A stretch of 64,000 bases of DNA from Chitinophaga filiformis (GTDB taxonomy: Bacteria; Bacteroidota; Bacteroidia; Chitinophagales; Chitinophagaceae). This document shows positions 27,261 through 36,162 of the stretch, in pieces; within the stretch, counting starts at the first letter, position 1, and each line of letters opens with the position of its first letter. The notes beneath the pieces were generated by a model. It was not told where the DNA came from. It saw only the letters and a list, made by a program, of their open reading frames with translations, and made no database searches. The position numbers were made by a program, and so were the translations under genes. The DNA lies in the NCBI RefSeq assembly GCF_023100805.1, contig NZ_CP095855.1, positions 7,543,001-7,607,000 of the forward strand. Direction: 5' to 3'.

Positions 27261-28203
27261 AAGCCTGCGGCAGAATATACCGGTTATGCTGCTCTATGTA
27301 CTGGACAGCCATGGCAGCAGTCCGGGCAGACAGGGATTTTTTATGGCAGTAAACCATGCAGGGGATATTGAAGGCTCCATCGGAGGCGGTATCATGGAAC
27401 ACAAGTTCGTGGAAATGGCGAAGGAACAGTTAGGCCATTTCGCCACTTCGTATTCCATTCATCAGCAGTTCCACGACAAGGAATCGGCCAGGCATCAGAG
27501 TGGAATGATCTGCTCCGGCGATCAGTCTATCCTCATGTATAAACTGCTGCCCGAAAGCATCACACCCGTCAATAAGATCATTGCCTGCCTGTCGCAAAAC
27601 CAGCAGGGCATCCTGGAATTATCGCCACTGGGCCTGCGCTTCACCGCCGAGATACATGGTGAGCCGGACTTCCATTACAACATGCAGTCAGAACTGGATT
27701 GGGTGTACCGGGAGAAGATAGGCTACCGGGATTTCCTGTATATCATTGGCGGCGGGCATTGCGCGCTGGCGCTGTCAGATATGATGGAGCGCCTGGACTT
27801 TTATGTACACGTCTTTGAAGACCGGCCGCAGGTACATACACTGCTGCAAAACAGTTCAGCGCACGAAAAGACGGTTGTGCGGGATTACAGCCAGTTGAAA
27901 GTAATGATCCCCGGCGGCGACAATCACTACGTAGTGATCATGACCGTTGGATACAGAACAGATGATATTGCGCTGAGAGCACTGCTGCATAAATCGTTCA
28001 GGTATTGTGGTGTATTGGGCAGCGCCGCAAAAATTGAAAAGATGTTTGACACCTATAGGGCGGAGGGCATTAGTGAAACACTATTGAACAGGATACATGC
28101 ACCGGTGGGAATAAACATCAGCAGTCAGACGCCGGCAGAAATTGCGGTGAGCATTGCCGCAGAGCTGATCAAAGTACGGCATGAAGTGCCGGTCCTGCAC
28201 TAG
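27223..28203 (+). CDS. xdhC: Xanthine dehydrogenase accessory protein XdhC
   Basis: A 326-residue factor that binds molybdenum cofactor, promotes its sulfuration and inserts it into XdhB. The N-terminal XdhC/CoxI domain includes VLDSHGSSPGRQGFFMAV and GSIGGGIMEHKFVEMAK. A C-terminal Rossmann domain starts at LYIIGGGHCALALSDMM and continues with GVLGSAAKIEKMF. It overlaps xdhB by 38 bases (ATG at 27223). The cytoplasmic location and position in the xdh operon agree with its role. Confidence 0.93.
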   Translation: MKKQLATWELICKSLRQNIPVMLLYVLDSHGSSPGRQGFFMAVNHAGDIEGSIGGGIMEHKFVEMAKEQLGHFATSYSIHQQFHDKESARHQSGMICSGDQSILMYKLLPESITPVNKIIACLSQNQQGILELSPLGLRFTAEIHGEPDFHYNMQSELDWVYREKIGYRDFLYIIGGGHCALALSDMMERLDFYVHVFEDRPQVHTLLQNSSAHEKTVVRDYSQLKVMIPGGDNHYVVIMTVGYRTDDIALRALLHKSFRYCGVLGSAAKIEKMFDTYRAEGISETLLNRIHAPVGINISSQTPAEIAVSIAAELIKVRHEVPVLH

Positions 28204-28223
28204 CTGGCCATGCTGCGACCCTG

Positions 28224-29069
28224 CTATTCCCGTGTCACAGTGGCCACAATCAGGCCATAAGGCTCGTCTGTGGCAATGAAGATCTCATTCTGGTTCTGTA
28301 TATCAAACTGTTCCAGGTTGAATGGAATATGGTGTTTATTGGGCATTTCCAGATGGATCTCCCTGACGCCCTCATAAACCTCCAGCACTGCCTGCCCCAT
28401 CGCGTATAAAGTTTGTTGCACAGAAAGGCTTTTGTGGCCGGCAAATGTCTGCAACAATAATTCACGTATGCCATTGAACTGTGCTGTATAGTCAGCGGGC
28501 AGTTTATCGTAGGTCCATTGTATTTCACACTTTGTGGCCAGGATGCGGTCCGCCGTTTCTTTCAATGTAGTATACTTATCCCTGATATATTTTTCAAAAC
28601 CGGAATCGGTGGTTTTCAGGATCAGCAGGTCTGTAATACCGGACTGCACACCGACATCGGAAGCGCTCTTTATCACCCGGCATGTGCGTTTCTCCCCGCC
28701 ACCACTGATGTATGCATGCGGATGCTCCACTCCATCAAATACCATCCGGTGATACAGGTGCTCTGTTATGTCGATAGTCGCTTCATCTACCTGCGCCTGG
28801 CTCGTTACAAAGTAATTCGCCAGGTATAAAGCAAAGTCTTCTATAGAGTGCTTAAAATGATCTTTCGCCAGGGCATACACGGTGTTTTTCTGTGTGTCTG
28901 TCGGCAGGATCTTACTGTTATCACCTATAGTATGCGCCTCATCAAAATCGCCCTTCAGCGATACATTCACTGTTACCTGTCGGAATTCGTGGTAGGCAGG
29001 GTGGCGGATGATCTTCGACAATTGCACTGCATTCTTACCGTAGCTGTTCTCTCCTAGTTTGATTTTCAT
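28224..29069 (-). CDS. Urate oxidase (uricase), cofactor-independent
   Basis: Converts urate and O2 to 5-hydroxyisourate and H2O2. It has 281 residues in two tandem T-fold domains. Motifs: LGENSYGKNAVQL, with the N-terminal catalytic Lys; ILPTDTQKNTVYALAK, the uricase signature with the catalytic Thr; and EMPNKHHIPFNLEQF near the C-terminus, with the third catalytic His. ATG 29069 was chosen over an upstream extension. It is the only pathway gene on the minus strand, convergent with xdhC (20 bases) and divergent from allB (77 bases), so the two arms may share a control region. Confidence 0.94.
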   Translation of the reverse strand: MKIKLGENSYGKNAVQLSKIIRHPAYHEFRQVTVNVSLKGDFDEAHTIGDNSKILPTDTQKNTVYALAKDHFKHSIEDFALYLANYFVTSQAQVDEATIDITEHLYHRMVFDGVEHPHAYISGGGEKRTCRVIKSASDVGVQSGITDLLILKTTDSGFEKYIRDKYTTLKETADRILATKCEIQWTYDKLPADYTAQFNGIRELLLQTFAGHKSLSVQQTLYAMGQAVLEVYEGVREIHLEMPNKHHIPFNLEQFDIQNQNEIFIATDEPYGLIVATVTRE

Positions 29070-29146
29070 AATGGGGCATTTTATTTGATGATAACATACC
29101 CTAATATAAAGAATTAATTGCCTACTTTTACTTAGAACCCCCATAT

Positions 29147-30487
29147 ATGTATGACCTCATTATAAAAGGAAATAATATACTCACACCTGATGGTTTACAA
29201 CAGGCTGCAGTACTGGTCAGAGACGGCAGAATACACGCTATTCAGACCGGCTTGCCTGATGATGCCTCCAGCATCGTTGACATAGGCGATAAGGTCCTGA
29301 TGCCGGGCATTATCGACCCGCATGTACATATTAACGAGCCGGGCAGAACAGACTGGGAAGGCTTTGACACAGCTACACGCGCCGCCATAGCAGGTGGTAT
29401 TACTACATTAGTGGATATGCCACTGAATTCTTCCCCTGTTACTACTACCGCACAGGCATTGGAGCAGAAGCTCAGCGCCGCCGCACCACAGTTGCATGCT
29501 GACTGTGGTTTCTGGGGAGGTATTGTTCCGGGTAATGAAAACGAGATTGAAGCACTGATCAACAAAGGCGTGCTGGGCTTTAAAGCCTTCCTGACGCATT
29601 CAGGAATCGACGAATTTCCCAACGTTACAGCAGCAGACCTGGACAAGGCTATGCCCATCATTGCGAAGTATAAGCTGCCGCTGTTGGTGCATTGTGAATT
29701 GATGGCGGAAGACCGGCATCCGCCTATCCAGGAAAATAAGCGTTCTCACCGGCAATACATTGCCTCCCGGCCAGCCGCCTGGGAACAGGCTGCCATAAAC
29801 CTGATGATCCGCTACTGCGAAAAATACCACTGCCGTGTACATATCGTGCATCTTTCTGCAGCGGATGCCATTCCGGAGATCGTGGCAGCGAAGGAAAAAG
29901 GATTGCCATTAACTGTTGAAACTGCCCAGCATTATTTGTATTTTAATGGGGAGGAAGTACCGGATGGTAATACCAGTTTCAAGTGCGCCCCTCCCATCAG
30001 GGACAGGGAAAATAACCAGCAGTTATGGGAAGCACTGAAAGCAGGAATGATAGATTTTGTGGCCACAGACCACTCTCCTTCCCCACCTGAGCTGAAGGAA
30101 CTGGAGACAGGCGATTTTACCAGGGCCTGGGGCGGCATCTCTTCGCTGCAGCTCGCACTGCCGGCATTATGGACGGCAGGCAGGAGCCACGATGCAACAT
30201 TAGCACAGATAGCGCAATGGCTTTGCGAAAAACCGGCCATACTGGCCGGCCTGCAAGACAAAAAGGGTAAAATAGCGGCAGGGTATGATGCAGACTTTGT
30301 AGTATGGGACCCCGACCGCTTATTTAAGGTCAATGCGGAAGAATTATACCATAAACATAAATTGACACCATACCTGAACGAAATGCTTTATGGTGTGGTA
30401 GAACAGACTTATATACGCGGCGTGAAGGTATTTGACCAGGGAGCATTTACAGCCCCTCACGAGGGAAAAACGATATTAAGAAAGTAA
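29147..30487 (+). CDS. allB: Allantoinase
   Basis: Opens the hydantoin ring of allantoin to give allantoate. It is a 446-residue amidohydrolase with a binuclear metal site: PHVHINEPGRTDWEGF (first His pair), GFKAFLTHSG with the carboxylated Lys, LVHCEL, VHIVHLSAAD, and the catalytic Asp in ATDHSPSPP. PIRDRENNQQLWEAL is typical of allantoinases as opposed to dihydroorotases or hydantoinases. First plus-strand gene after the divergent uricase. The next gene, allC, starts 190 bases later. Confidence 0.93.
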   Translation: MYDLIIKGNNILTPDGLQQAAVLVRDGRIHAIQTGLPDDASSIVDIGDKVLMPGIIDPHVHINEPGRTDWEGFDTATRAAIAGGITTLVDMPLNSSPVTTTAQALEQKLSAAAPQLHADCGFWGGIVPGNENEIEALINKGVLGFKAFLTHSGIDEFPNVTAADLDKAMPIIAKYKLPLLVHCELMAEDRHPPIQENKRSHRQYIASRPAAWEQAAINLMIRYCEKYHCRVHIVHLSAADAIPEIVAAKEKGLPLTVETAQHYLYFNGEEVPDGNTSFKCAPPIRDRENNQQLWEALKAGMIDFVATDHSPSPPELKELETGDFTRAWGGISSLQLALPALWTAGRSHDATLAQIAQWLCEKPAILAGLQDKKGKIAAGYDADFVVWDPDRLFKVNAEELYHKHKLTPYLNEMLYGVVEQTYIRGVKVFDQGAFTAPHEGKTILRK

Positions 30488-30677
30488 TGAGTAGATCCGG
30501 ATCCCTGCAGATAATAACGATGGCCCAATGCGGCGGTGACGAAGCGTAATTGCTGTACCAGGATTTCCGCAGGTGATACATCCCGGGTTACACAAAACAT
30601 AATTCCGCATCCGGATTTCCACGGATCAGCAACAGTGCAGACAGGCCCCTTGATGACAATGAGTTCTTAATTCCCAA

Positions 30678-31934
30678 ATGTCTGATATGGATTATTTAGA
30701 AAGAGCAAACGCAGTATTGTCCAGGATCCAGGAACTGGCATGCATCAGTGAAGATGCACATTGCGTGACCCGTACATTCGGTTCTTCCGCTTTCCTCAGC
30801 GGTTGCGGTAAAGTACTGTCATGGATGCAGGAAGCCGGTTTGCAGGCCAGGATAGACAATATCGGGAATGTCAGGGGCCGGTGGCCCAGTAAGGAGCCCA
30901 ATGCCCATACCCTGGTCATTGCTTCGCATATAGACACGGTGAAAAATGCCGGTAAGTTTGACGGTCCGCTGGGAGTAACCATGGCCCTCGACCTTATCTC
31001 ACACCTCCAACGGGAAGAGATCAGCCTTCCTTTCAACATAGAACTGATCGCCTTCAGCGATGAAGAAGGCGTACGCTTTCACACCACCTATCTTGGCAGC
31101 GCAACCGTTACCGGTCATTTTGATACCAGGTTGCTGGATAAGACCGACAGCGCCGGTATCACGCTCAGAGATGCCATCACGGCCATCGGCGGGAATATAG
31201 ACGCACTGGCGGCAGATGCTATCCCTGCAGAAGAATGGCTGGGCTATTATGAGATCCATATTGAACAGGGACCAGTGTTATACGACCAAAACCTCCCCGT
31301 TGCCGTCGTGCAGGGCATAGCGGGGCAACAGCGCATCCGCGTCAGGTTTCACGGCAGCTCAGGGCATGCCGGTACGGTACCTATGGAAATGAGGAAAGAC
31401 GCACTATGCGCCGCAGCTGAATTCGTCCTGGCAGTGGAACGCATTGGCCTGCAATACGCCGATAACCTGGTTGCTACCGTGGGCCTCCTGGAGGTTGCCA
31501 ATGCAGCCAGCAATGTGATACCCGGTGAGGTGACCTGCTCGCTCGACATCAGAAGTACAGACAAAGTACTGCTTAAAAAAGTACGCCGCTCACTAAAGGA
31601 TGTTGCTTCGCAGATATGTGCGGAAAGACAGCTGACTGCCGACTGGGATATTGTACAAAAAATAAAGCCGGTGGAATGCGATACAGCCCTCAATCATTTG
31701 CTGGCGCAATCCATCACGGCAGCAGGTTATAATGTGAAAGAGCTGGTTAGCGGCGCGGGGCATGACGCTGTTGTGGTAGCAGCCGTAGCGCCGGTATGTA
31801 TGCTGTTTGTAAGATGTTACAAAGGCATCAGCCATCATCCTGAAGAACATGTGGATGCAGCAGATATCGCTGTTGCCATACAGGTATCAGACCACTTCAT
31901 TCATCGCCTTACAGCAGTTTACAAAACGCAGTAA
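30678..31934 (+). CDS. allC: Allantoate amidohydrolase (M20 family)
   Basis: Hydrolyses allantoate to (S)-ureidoglycine, CO2 and ammonia. It has 418 residues in the M20/carbamoylase fold. Metal ligands and catalytic residues: SHIDTVKNAGKFDGPLGV, FSDEEGVRF, HIEQGPVL and GAGHDAV. A dimerisation domain contains HGSSGHAGTVPMEMRKDAL. Beta-ureidopropionase and N-carbamoyl amino acid hydrolase share this fold, but the neighbours settle the assignment. Homologues also exist that act on ureidoglycolate, which matters because that step has no gene here. allE follows 1 base after the stop. Confidence 0.9.
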   Translation: MSDMDYLERANAVLSRIQELACISEDAHCVTRTFGSSAFLSGCGKVLSWMQEAGLQARIDNIGNVRGRWPSKEPNAHTLVIASHIDTVKNAGKFDGPLGVTMALDLISHLQREEISLPFNIELIAFSDEEGVRFHTTYLGSATVTGHFDTRLLDKTDSAGITLRDAITAIGGNIDALAADAIPAEEWLGYYEIHIEQGPVLYDQNLPVAVVQGIAGQQRIRVRFHGSSGHAGTVPMEMRKDALCAAAEFVLAVERIGLQYADNLVATVGLLEVANAASNVIPGEVTCSLDIRSTDKVLLKKVRRSLKDVASQICAERQLTADWDIVQKIKPVECDTALNHLLAQSITAAGYNVKELVSGAGHDAVVVAAVAPVCMLFVRCYKGISHHPEEHVDAADIAVAIQVSDHFIHRLTAVYKTQ

Positions 31935-31935
31935 C

Positions 31936-32682
31936 ATGGAAATATCAGCACTGACGAGATCTGTAGTAAAAAGAAATCATGCCCTTATCTGCCCCGATGG
32001 ATATGTAAACAGTGTAGTGCCTGGATGGACACATTGCAAAGTGAATGTCATCATCAATGAACAGATGGGCGCAAGATTGGGACAAACACTGATCACCGCA
32101 GAGAAAGAGGCTGTCATTGCAGGCGATACAGCCACCGCACAGATCTTCTTCTATATCATCAATGGGCAATGTACCGCCAGGGCCGATGCACAAACCAAAG
32201 TGCTGAGCGGCGGACAGTTCTGCTATGTGCCCCCCGGCCATCCCTACCGGCTGGAACATTTCACGGAAGGTACACAAATCGTCACCTTTCACAAGATATA
32301 TGAGAAACTGGCAGGACATGATCATCCGCCTGTGATATTCGGAGACGCAGCTTCTGTACCGGGACCGGCTTTTCTCGGAGACCCCGCACTGCGGCTACAG
32401 GTATTGCTGCCGGAAAACCTGTCATTTGACATGGCGGTGAACATCTTCACCTATGATCCCGGCGGGCACCTGCCCTTCGTAGAAACGCATATCATGGAAC
32501 ACGGGCTGTTATACCTGCAGGGACAGGGCGTATACATGCTGGATCATGAATGGTACCCTGTTAAAAAAGGAGACGCCATCTGGATGGCGCCCTACTGCCA
32601 GCAATGGTTTACCGCAATGGGAAAAGAACCTGCCGTTTACATCTATTACAAAAACGTAAACAGGTTTCCCACTACTATATAA
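31936..32682 (+). CDS. allE: (S)-ureidoglycine aminohydrolase
   Basis: Replaces the amino group of (S)-ureidoglycine with hydroxyl, releasing ammonia and giving (S)-ureidoglycolate. A 248-residue bicupin protein: the first cupin has GQFCYVPPGHPYRLEHF, and the second has the Mn-binding region FVETHIMEHGLLYLQGQGVY. The N-terminus TRSVVKRNHALICPDGYVNS and VPGWTHCK match the family. The ATG at 31936 lies 1 base after the allC stop. uraD follows after 10 bases. Confidence 0.92.
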   Translation: MEISALTRSVVKRNHALICPDGYVNSVVPGWTHCKVNVIINEQMGARLGQTLITAEKEAVIAGDTATAQIFFYIINGQCTARADAQTKVLSGGQFCYVPPGHPYRLEHFTEGTQIVTFHKIYEKLAGHDHPPVIFGDAASVPGPAFLGDPALRLQVLLPENLSFDMAVNIFTYDPGGHLPFVETHIMEHGLLYLQGQGVYMLDHEWYPVKKGDAIWMAPYCQQWFTAMGKEPAVYIYYKNVNRFPTTI

Positions 32683-32692
32683 ATTCCACTCA

Positions 32693-33199
32693 ATGACTTT
32701 GACAGCACTTAATGCACTACCACCAGAACAATTGGAAGCCACGCTCAGCACCTGCTGTGGCGCTGCCGCATGGATTGAAAAAATGAAAAAAGAATTCCCC
32801 GTAAAAGACGAAGACGCACTGCTGGCTGCTGCCGCTAAACACTGGCATGCATGTACAGAACAGGACTGGCGGGAGGCCTTCAGCCATCATCCGAAGATAG
32901 GCGACCTCCATTCCCTGCAACAGAAATTTGCGGCTACAGCACAATGGGCAAGCAGGGAACAGGCAGGCACTATTGATGCATCTACCGTTATACTACAGGC
33001 CTTTGCAAAAGGCAATAAACTCTATGAAGATAAATTCGGCTACATCTTCATTGTATGCGCCACAGGCAAGTCGGCCCCGGAAATGCTGTCCATTCTTACA
33101 GAACGCTTAAAGAACAACCCTGCCGAAGAAATAAAGATCGCTATGCTGGAACAGGAAAAGATCACTGCCCTCAGGCTGAAAAAACTGTTAACTGCATGA
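32693..33199 (+). CDS. uraD: OHCU decarboxylase
   Basis: Decarboxylates 2-oxo-4-hydroxy-4-carboxy-5-ureidoimidazoline to (S)-allantoin, the third step of urate breakdown. It has 168 residues, all helical. The catalytic His is in FSHHPKIGD, and QKFAATAQWASREQAG and YEDKFGYIFIVCATGKS are signature segments. It ends ALRLKKLLTA with its stop overlapping the uraH start (ATGA), so the two are translationally coupled. Confidence 0.93.
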   Translation: MTLTALNALPPEQLEATLSTCCGAAAWIEKMKKEFPVKDEDALLAAAAKHWHACTEQDWREAFSHHPKIGDLHSLQQKFAATAQWASREQAGTIDASTVILQAFAKGNKLYEDKFGYIFIVCATGKSAPEMLSILTERLKNNPAEEIKIAMLEQEKITALRLKKLLTA

Positions 33200-33534
33200 G
33201 CCAGATCACCACACATATACTCGATACGGCCAGCGGCAAACCTGCACAGGATGTAGCGGTCAGCTTATTCCGGCAGGAGGAACAGCGCTGGACCTGCGTG
33301 GCGGAAAGCATTACCAACAAGGACGGCAGGGTCACAGACCTCCTGGCAAAAGATGTGATCATACCTGCAGGCATCTATAAGCTCAGGTTTGAAACAAAGC
33401 TCTATTTTGAGAGCCGTGGCATCGCTACCTTCTATCCCTTTATAGAGGTCGTCTTTTATATCAGCAGCAGTGAGCATTATCATGTTCCTCTCTTAGTAAA
33501 CCCATTTGGTTACTCCACTTACCGTGGCACTTAA
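33196..33534 (+). CDS. uraH: 5-Hydroxyisourate hydrolase
   Basis: Hydrolyses 5-hydroxyisourate to OHCU, the step between uricase and UraD. It is a 112-residue transthyretin-like protein. The N-terminal signature is ITTHILDTASGKPAQDVAV with the catalytic His, and the C-terminus has HVPLLVNPFGYSTYRGT, the YRG[TS] end that separates the enzyme from transthyretin. It overlaps uraD by 4 bases (ATGA) and is probably a tetramer. No signal peptide, so it is cytoplasmic. Confidence 0.94.
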   Translation: MSQITTHILDTASGKPAQDVAVSLFRQEEQRWTCVAESITNKDGRVTDLLAKDVIIPAGIYKLRFETKLYFESRGIATFYPFIEVVFYISSSEHYHVPLLVNPFGYSTYRGT

Positions 33535-33548
33535 ACATCCATCAGACT

Positions 33549-34982
33549 ATGCAACTGGCAATAGCAGAAAATGAAAAAGAACAACTGCTGCAGGAACTCG
33601 GCAAAGCCAACCTGCGCTTCCAGCAGGTGTACCCCGGCGATAAACCCGACCGTCAGCCTGTTCATACTGTATATGGCGGCGCTAATCTCTTTAAGGCCGA
33701 TACCTGCGTCCGGATGGGAGAAATTGCACGCAGGCACCTGTATACCTATGCGCCCAACTTCGTAGCCCTGGCCAGGGCCTTACAACTGGAAGGACATAGC
33801 CAGTTACCGCAACGGCAGGCGGATATTGCCCGCCTGGAAGAAAAACTGGAAACACTGTCTGACGAAGCCAGGAAACAGGAACCTGCATGGCTGTATTATA
33901 CCGTCTATAAAAAGATAGTAAGAAAACTTACTGTGGAAGCGGTAGAAGATTTCCGTATCGACTTTGAAGACGGATTCGGCAACCGGCCCGATGAAGAAGA
34001 AGATGCCACGGCCATTGCTGCTGCAAAAGAACTGGCACAGGGCATGCAGCAGAAAACGATCTCTCCGTTCATAGGTATCCGTATAAAACCATTTACGGAA
34101 GACCTCAAACATCGCGGTGTGCGCACCCTGGACATTTTCCTCACTACACTGCTGCAACTGACAGGTGGTGTGTTGCCGCACAATTTCGTGGTCATGCTGC
34201 CCAAGGTGACCATCCCTGAACAGGCTGCCACCCTGGTGCGGTTGTTTGAGCTGCTGGAAAAAGCCCATGGCCTCACAGCCGGTGCCCTGAAAATGGAAAC
34301 CATGGTAGAAGCCACACAGATCATCATGGATGACGAAGGCAGGAATCCGCTGATGCGCATCATACGGGCCAGCGAAGGCCGTTGTATTGCGGCTCACTTC
34401 GGTACCTACGACTATACCGCCTCCTGTGGCATTACGGCAAAGTATCAGACCATGGCGCACCCGGTATGCGACTTCGCCCATCATATAACCAAAGTAGCCC
34501 TGGGAGGCACCGGCATTTTCCTCTCAGACGGCGCTACCAACGTCATTCCCGTTGCGCCGCATAAAGGCGACCAGCTTACGTTTGCGCAATTGCAGGAAAA
34601 CCAGGACAATGTACATCAGGCATGGCGCATCGGTTACGGGCATACTATGCATTCGCTGATCAATGGTTTTTACCAGGGTTGGGACCTCAATCCGGCGCAA
34701 TTGCCCATGCGTTATGCAGCTACCTATCATTTCTTCCTGAGTAACTACGACGATGCTGTATTCCGGCTAAAAACCTTTGTGGAACGCGCCGCCATCTCCA
34801 CGCTGACAAAAGACATCTTCGACGATGCGGCTACCGGCCAGGGCCTGTTGAACTTCTTCCTCAAAGCCATCAATTGCGGCGCTATCTCGGAAGAAGAAGC
34901 ACTGGCCACCGGCCTCACCCTCGAAGAGATCAGGAGCCGTTCCTTTTACAGGATACTGGAAGGCAGGAGAAAGCACCGCTGA
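33549..34982 (+). CDS. HpcH/citrate-lyase-like aldolase, DUF6986 type
   Basis: A 477-residue protein of the HpcH/HpaI aldolase and citrate lyase superfamily, which joins or splits carbon bonds next to an acyl group using divalent metal. Visible: RIDFEDGFGNRPDEEEDATA (acidic metal-binding strand), IGIRIKPFT, ALKMETMVEATQII with acidic ligands, and AAHFGTYDYTASCGI. I recognise it as the DUF6986 type, whose reaction is not established to my knowledge. It starts 14 bases after uraH and closes the purine gene run, so its substrate is likely a pathway product. Glyoxylate is the natural candidate (inference). Confidence 0.75.
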   Translation: MQLAIAENEKEQLLQELGKANLRFQQVYPGDKPDRQPVHTVYGGANLFKADTCVRMGEIARRHLYTYAPNFVALARALQLEGHSQLPQRQADIARLEEKLETLSDEARKQEPAWLYYTVYKKIVRKLTVEAVEDFRIDFEDGFGNRPDEEEDATAIAAAKELAQGMQQKTISPFIGIRIKPFTEDLKHRGVRTLDIFLTTLLQLTGGVLPHNFVVMLPKVTIPEQAATLVRLFELLEKAHGLTAGALKMETMVEATQIIMDDEGRNPLMRIIRASEGRCIAAHFGTYDYTASCGITAKYQTMAHPVCDFAHHITKVALGGTGIFLSDGATNVIPVAPHKGDQLTFAQLQENQDNVHQAWRIGYGHTMHSLINGFYQGWDLNPAQLPMRYAATYHFFLSNYDDAVFRLKTFVERAAISTLTKDIFDDAATGQGLLNFFLKAINCGAISEEEALATGLTLEEIRSRSFYRILEGRRKHR

Positions 34983-35022
34983 AGCCGCTGACATTGGCCC
35001 GGCAATTGTATGACGGGTTATT

Positions 35023-35232
35023 ATGCCATCGTCTGTTGTATATAGGATGCATTACGACAAAGATACGGCCACCCTGCGGGTCATCTTCGTTTCAGGACTT
35101 GTCTACGACTATAAGAACGTCCCTGAAGAAGTGTATCTGGCCATGAAGACTTCCGGCTCCAAAGGCACGTACCTCAACAAACATATCAAAGGGCATTATG
35201 CATATGAAAAGGTCGTTGAAACAGACCGCTAG
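35023..35232 (+). CDS. KTSC domain protein
   Basis: A 69-residue single-domain protein. It has VVYRMHYDKDTATLRVIFVS, YDYKNVPEEVYLAMKTSGSK and GTYLNKHIKGHYAYEKV, the KTSC pattern (here KTSGSKGTYLNKHIKG). The domain also occurs at the end of some lysyl-tRNA synthetases and in phage proteins; its role is unclear, with nucleic-acid binding proposed. It lies 40 bases after the aldolase gene and may be read from the same transcript. Confidence 0.82.
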   Translation: MPSSVVYRMHYDKDTATLRVIFVSGLVYDYKNVPEEVYLAMKTSGSKGTYLNKHIKGHYAYEKVVETDR

Positions 35233-35250
35233 CAGTATGTTGAAACGGTA

Positions 35251-36075
35251 TCAGCGCCCTCCCAGCCACAACAGTGCATCCAGCGTGAACTGGTCCTGTT
35301 CTTTGTTTCCAAAAGTGTGTGAAAGGTCTTTGTTGGTATGATGCTCGTAGTCAATATCATTATGCCCCATATTCATATAGATCATCCTGTATTTCTTGTT
35401 TGTCCACACTACAGGATAGTAACCGCTGTGCCAGATCTCATGCTGCTTGGGTCCCGTACCGAGGGGGAAGCTGCTTGAATCGATTGACAACAGGATGCTA
35501 ATGTCCTTATTGGCTTTCAGGTCGTTCGACCAGCGATACCATTCATTGGGAGAAGCTTTGAAGGTAGTATGCAAATGTTTCAGCGCAGGATGTCCCGGCT
35601 GTTCTACCCGCAGAATAGCGGAAGTAGGCCTCCAGGTATTACTGCCATAGGAACCGGAGCCAAGGAATTCATTGTGATACCAGTCCCAGTTCTGCGGATA
35701 GTCGGATGGTGTGAGGGCAAAAGCGGAAAAGTGGAAACCCATCCAGGCGCCGCCATTTTCCATGTACTGCCTGAAAGCCTCCCGCTGTGCAGGCGTATCG
35801 GGCCTTGTATCGAGGAATAACACTACCTGGTAGCGGGCAAGGAATGCAGGATTCATATTGCTCCAGTCATTGGTGGAATCGTAGGTGAAGTGATGCGCCC
35901 TGGCCTGGGCGGCAAACCAACGGTTCGCTTCGTGCACAAAACTGATATGTGCCTGATCGTGCAGGGCCGTATAAAAGCCGATCACTTTAAAGGGCTTCCC
36001 TTTCTTTTGAGCATTTACGCTTATAAAAACCAGGCAACAAAGGACTGTCAGCAGGAACTGCCATATTCTTTTCAT
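35251..36075 (-). CDS. Exported ThuA-like protein
   Basis: A 274-residue protein with a signal peptide (MKRIWQFLLTVLCCLVFISV, cut near NAQ). The mature part has the ThuA fold, related to glutamine amidotransferase class I: GFYTALHDQAHISFVHEANR, YQVVLFLDTRPDTPAQREAF, ENGGAWMGFHFSAFAL, and YMNMGHNDIDY. Bacterial ThuA-like proteins are linked to disaccharide use, and the ThuA domain also occurs in large sugar dehydrogenases. The substrate is unknown. It is monocistronic on the minus strand and divergent from a serine hydrolase gene (87 bases). Confidence 0.82.
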   Translation of the reverse strand: MKRIWQFLLTVLCCLVFISVNAQKKGKPFKVIGFYTALHDQAHISFVHEANRWFAAQARAHHFTYDSTNDWSNMNPAFLARYQVVLFLDTRPDTPAQREAFRQYMENGGAWMGFHFSAFALTPSDYPQNWDWYHNEFLGSGSYGSNTWRPTSAILRVEQPGHPALKHLHTTFKASPNEWYRWSNDLKANKDISILLSIDSSSFPLGTGPKQHEIWHSGYYPVVWTNKKYRMIYMNMGHNDIDYEHHTNKDLSHTFGNKEQDQFTLDALLWLGGR

Positions 36076-36162
36076 GAGACGTGGATTAATATAATTCCAA
36101 AATATAACATTATCTTTAGGTTCACAACATAGCCCCGCCGTCTTCAAACCTCACATTTTACC

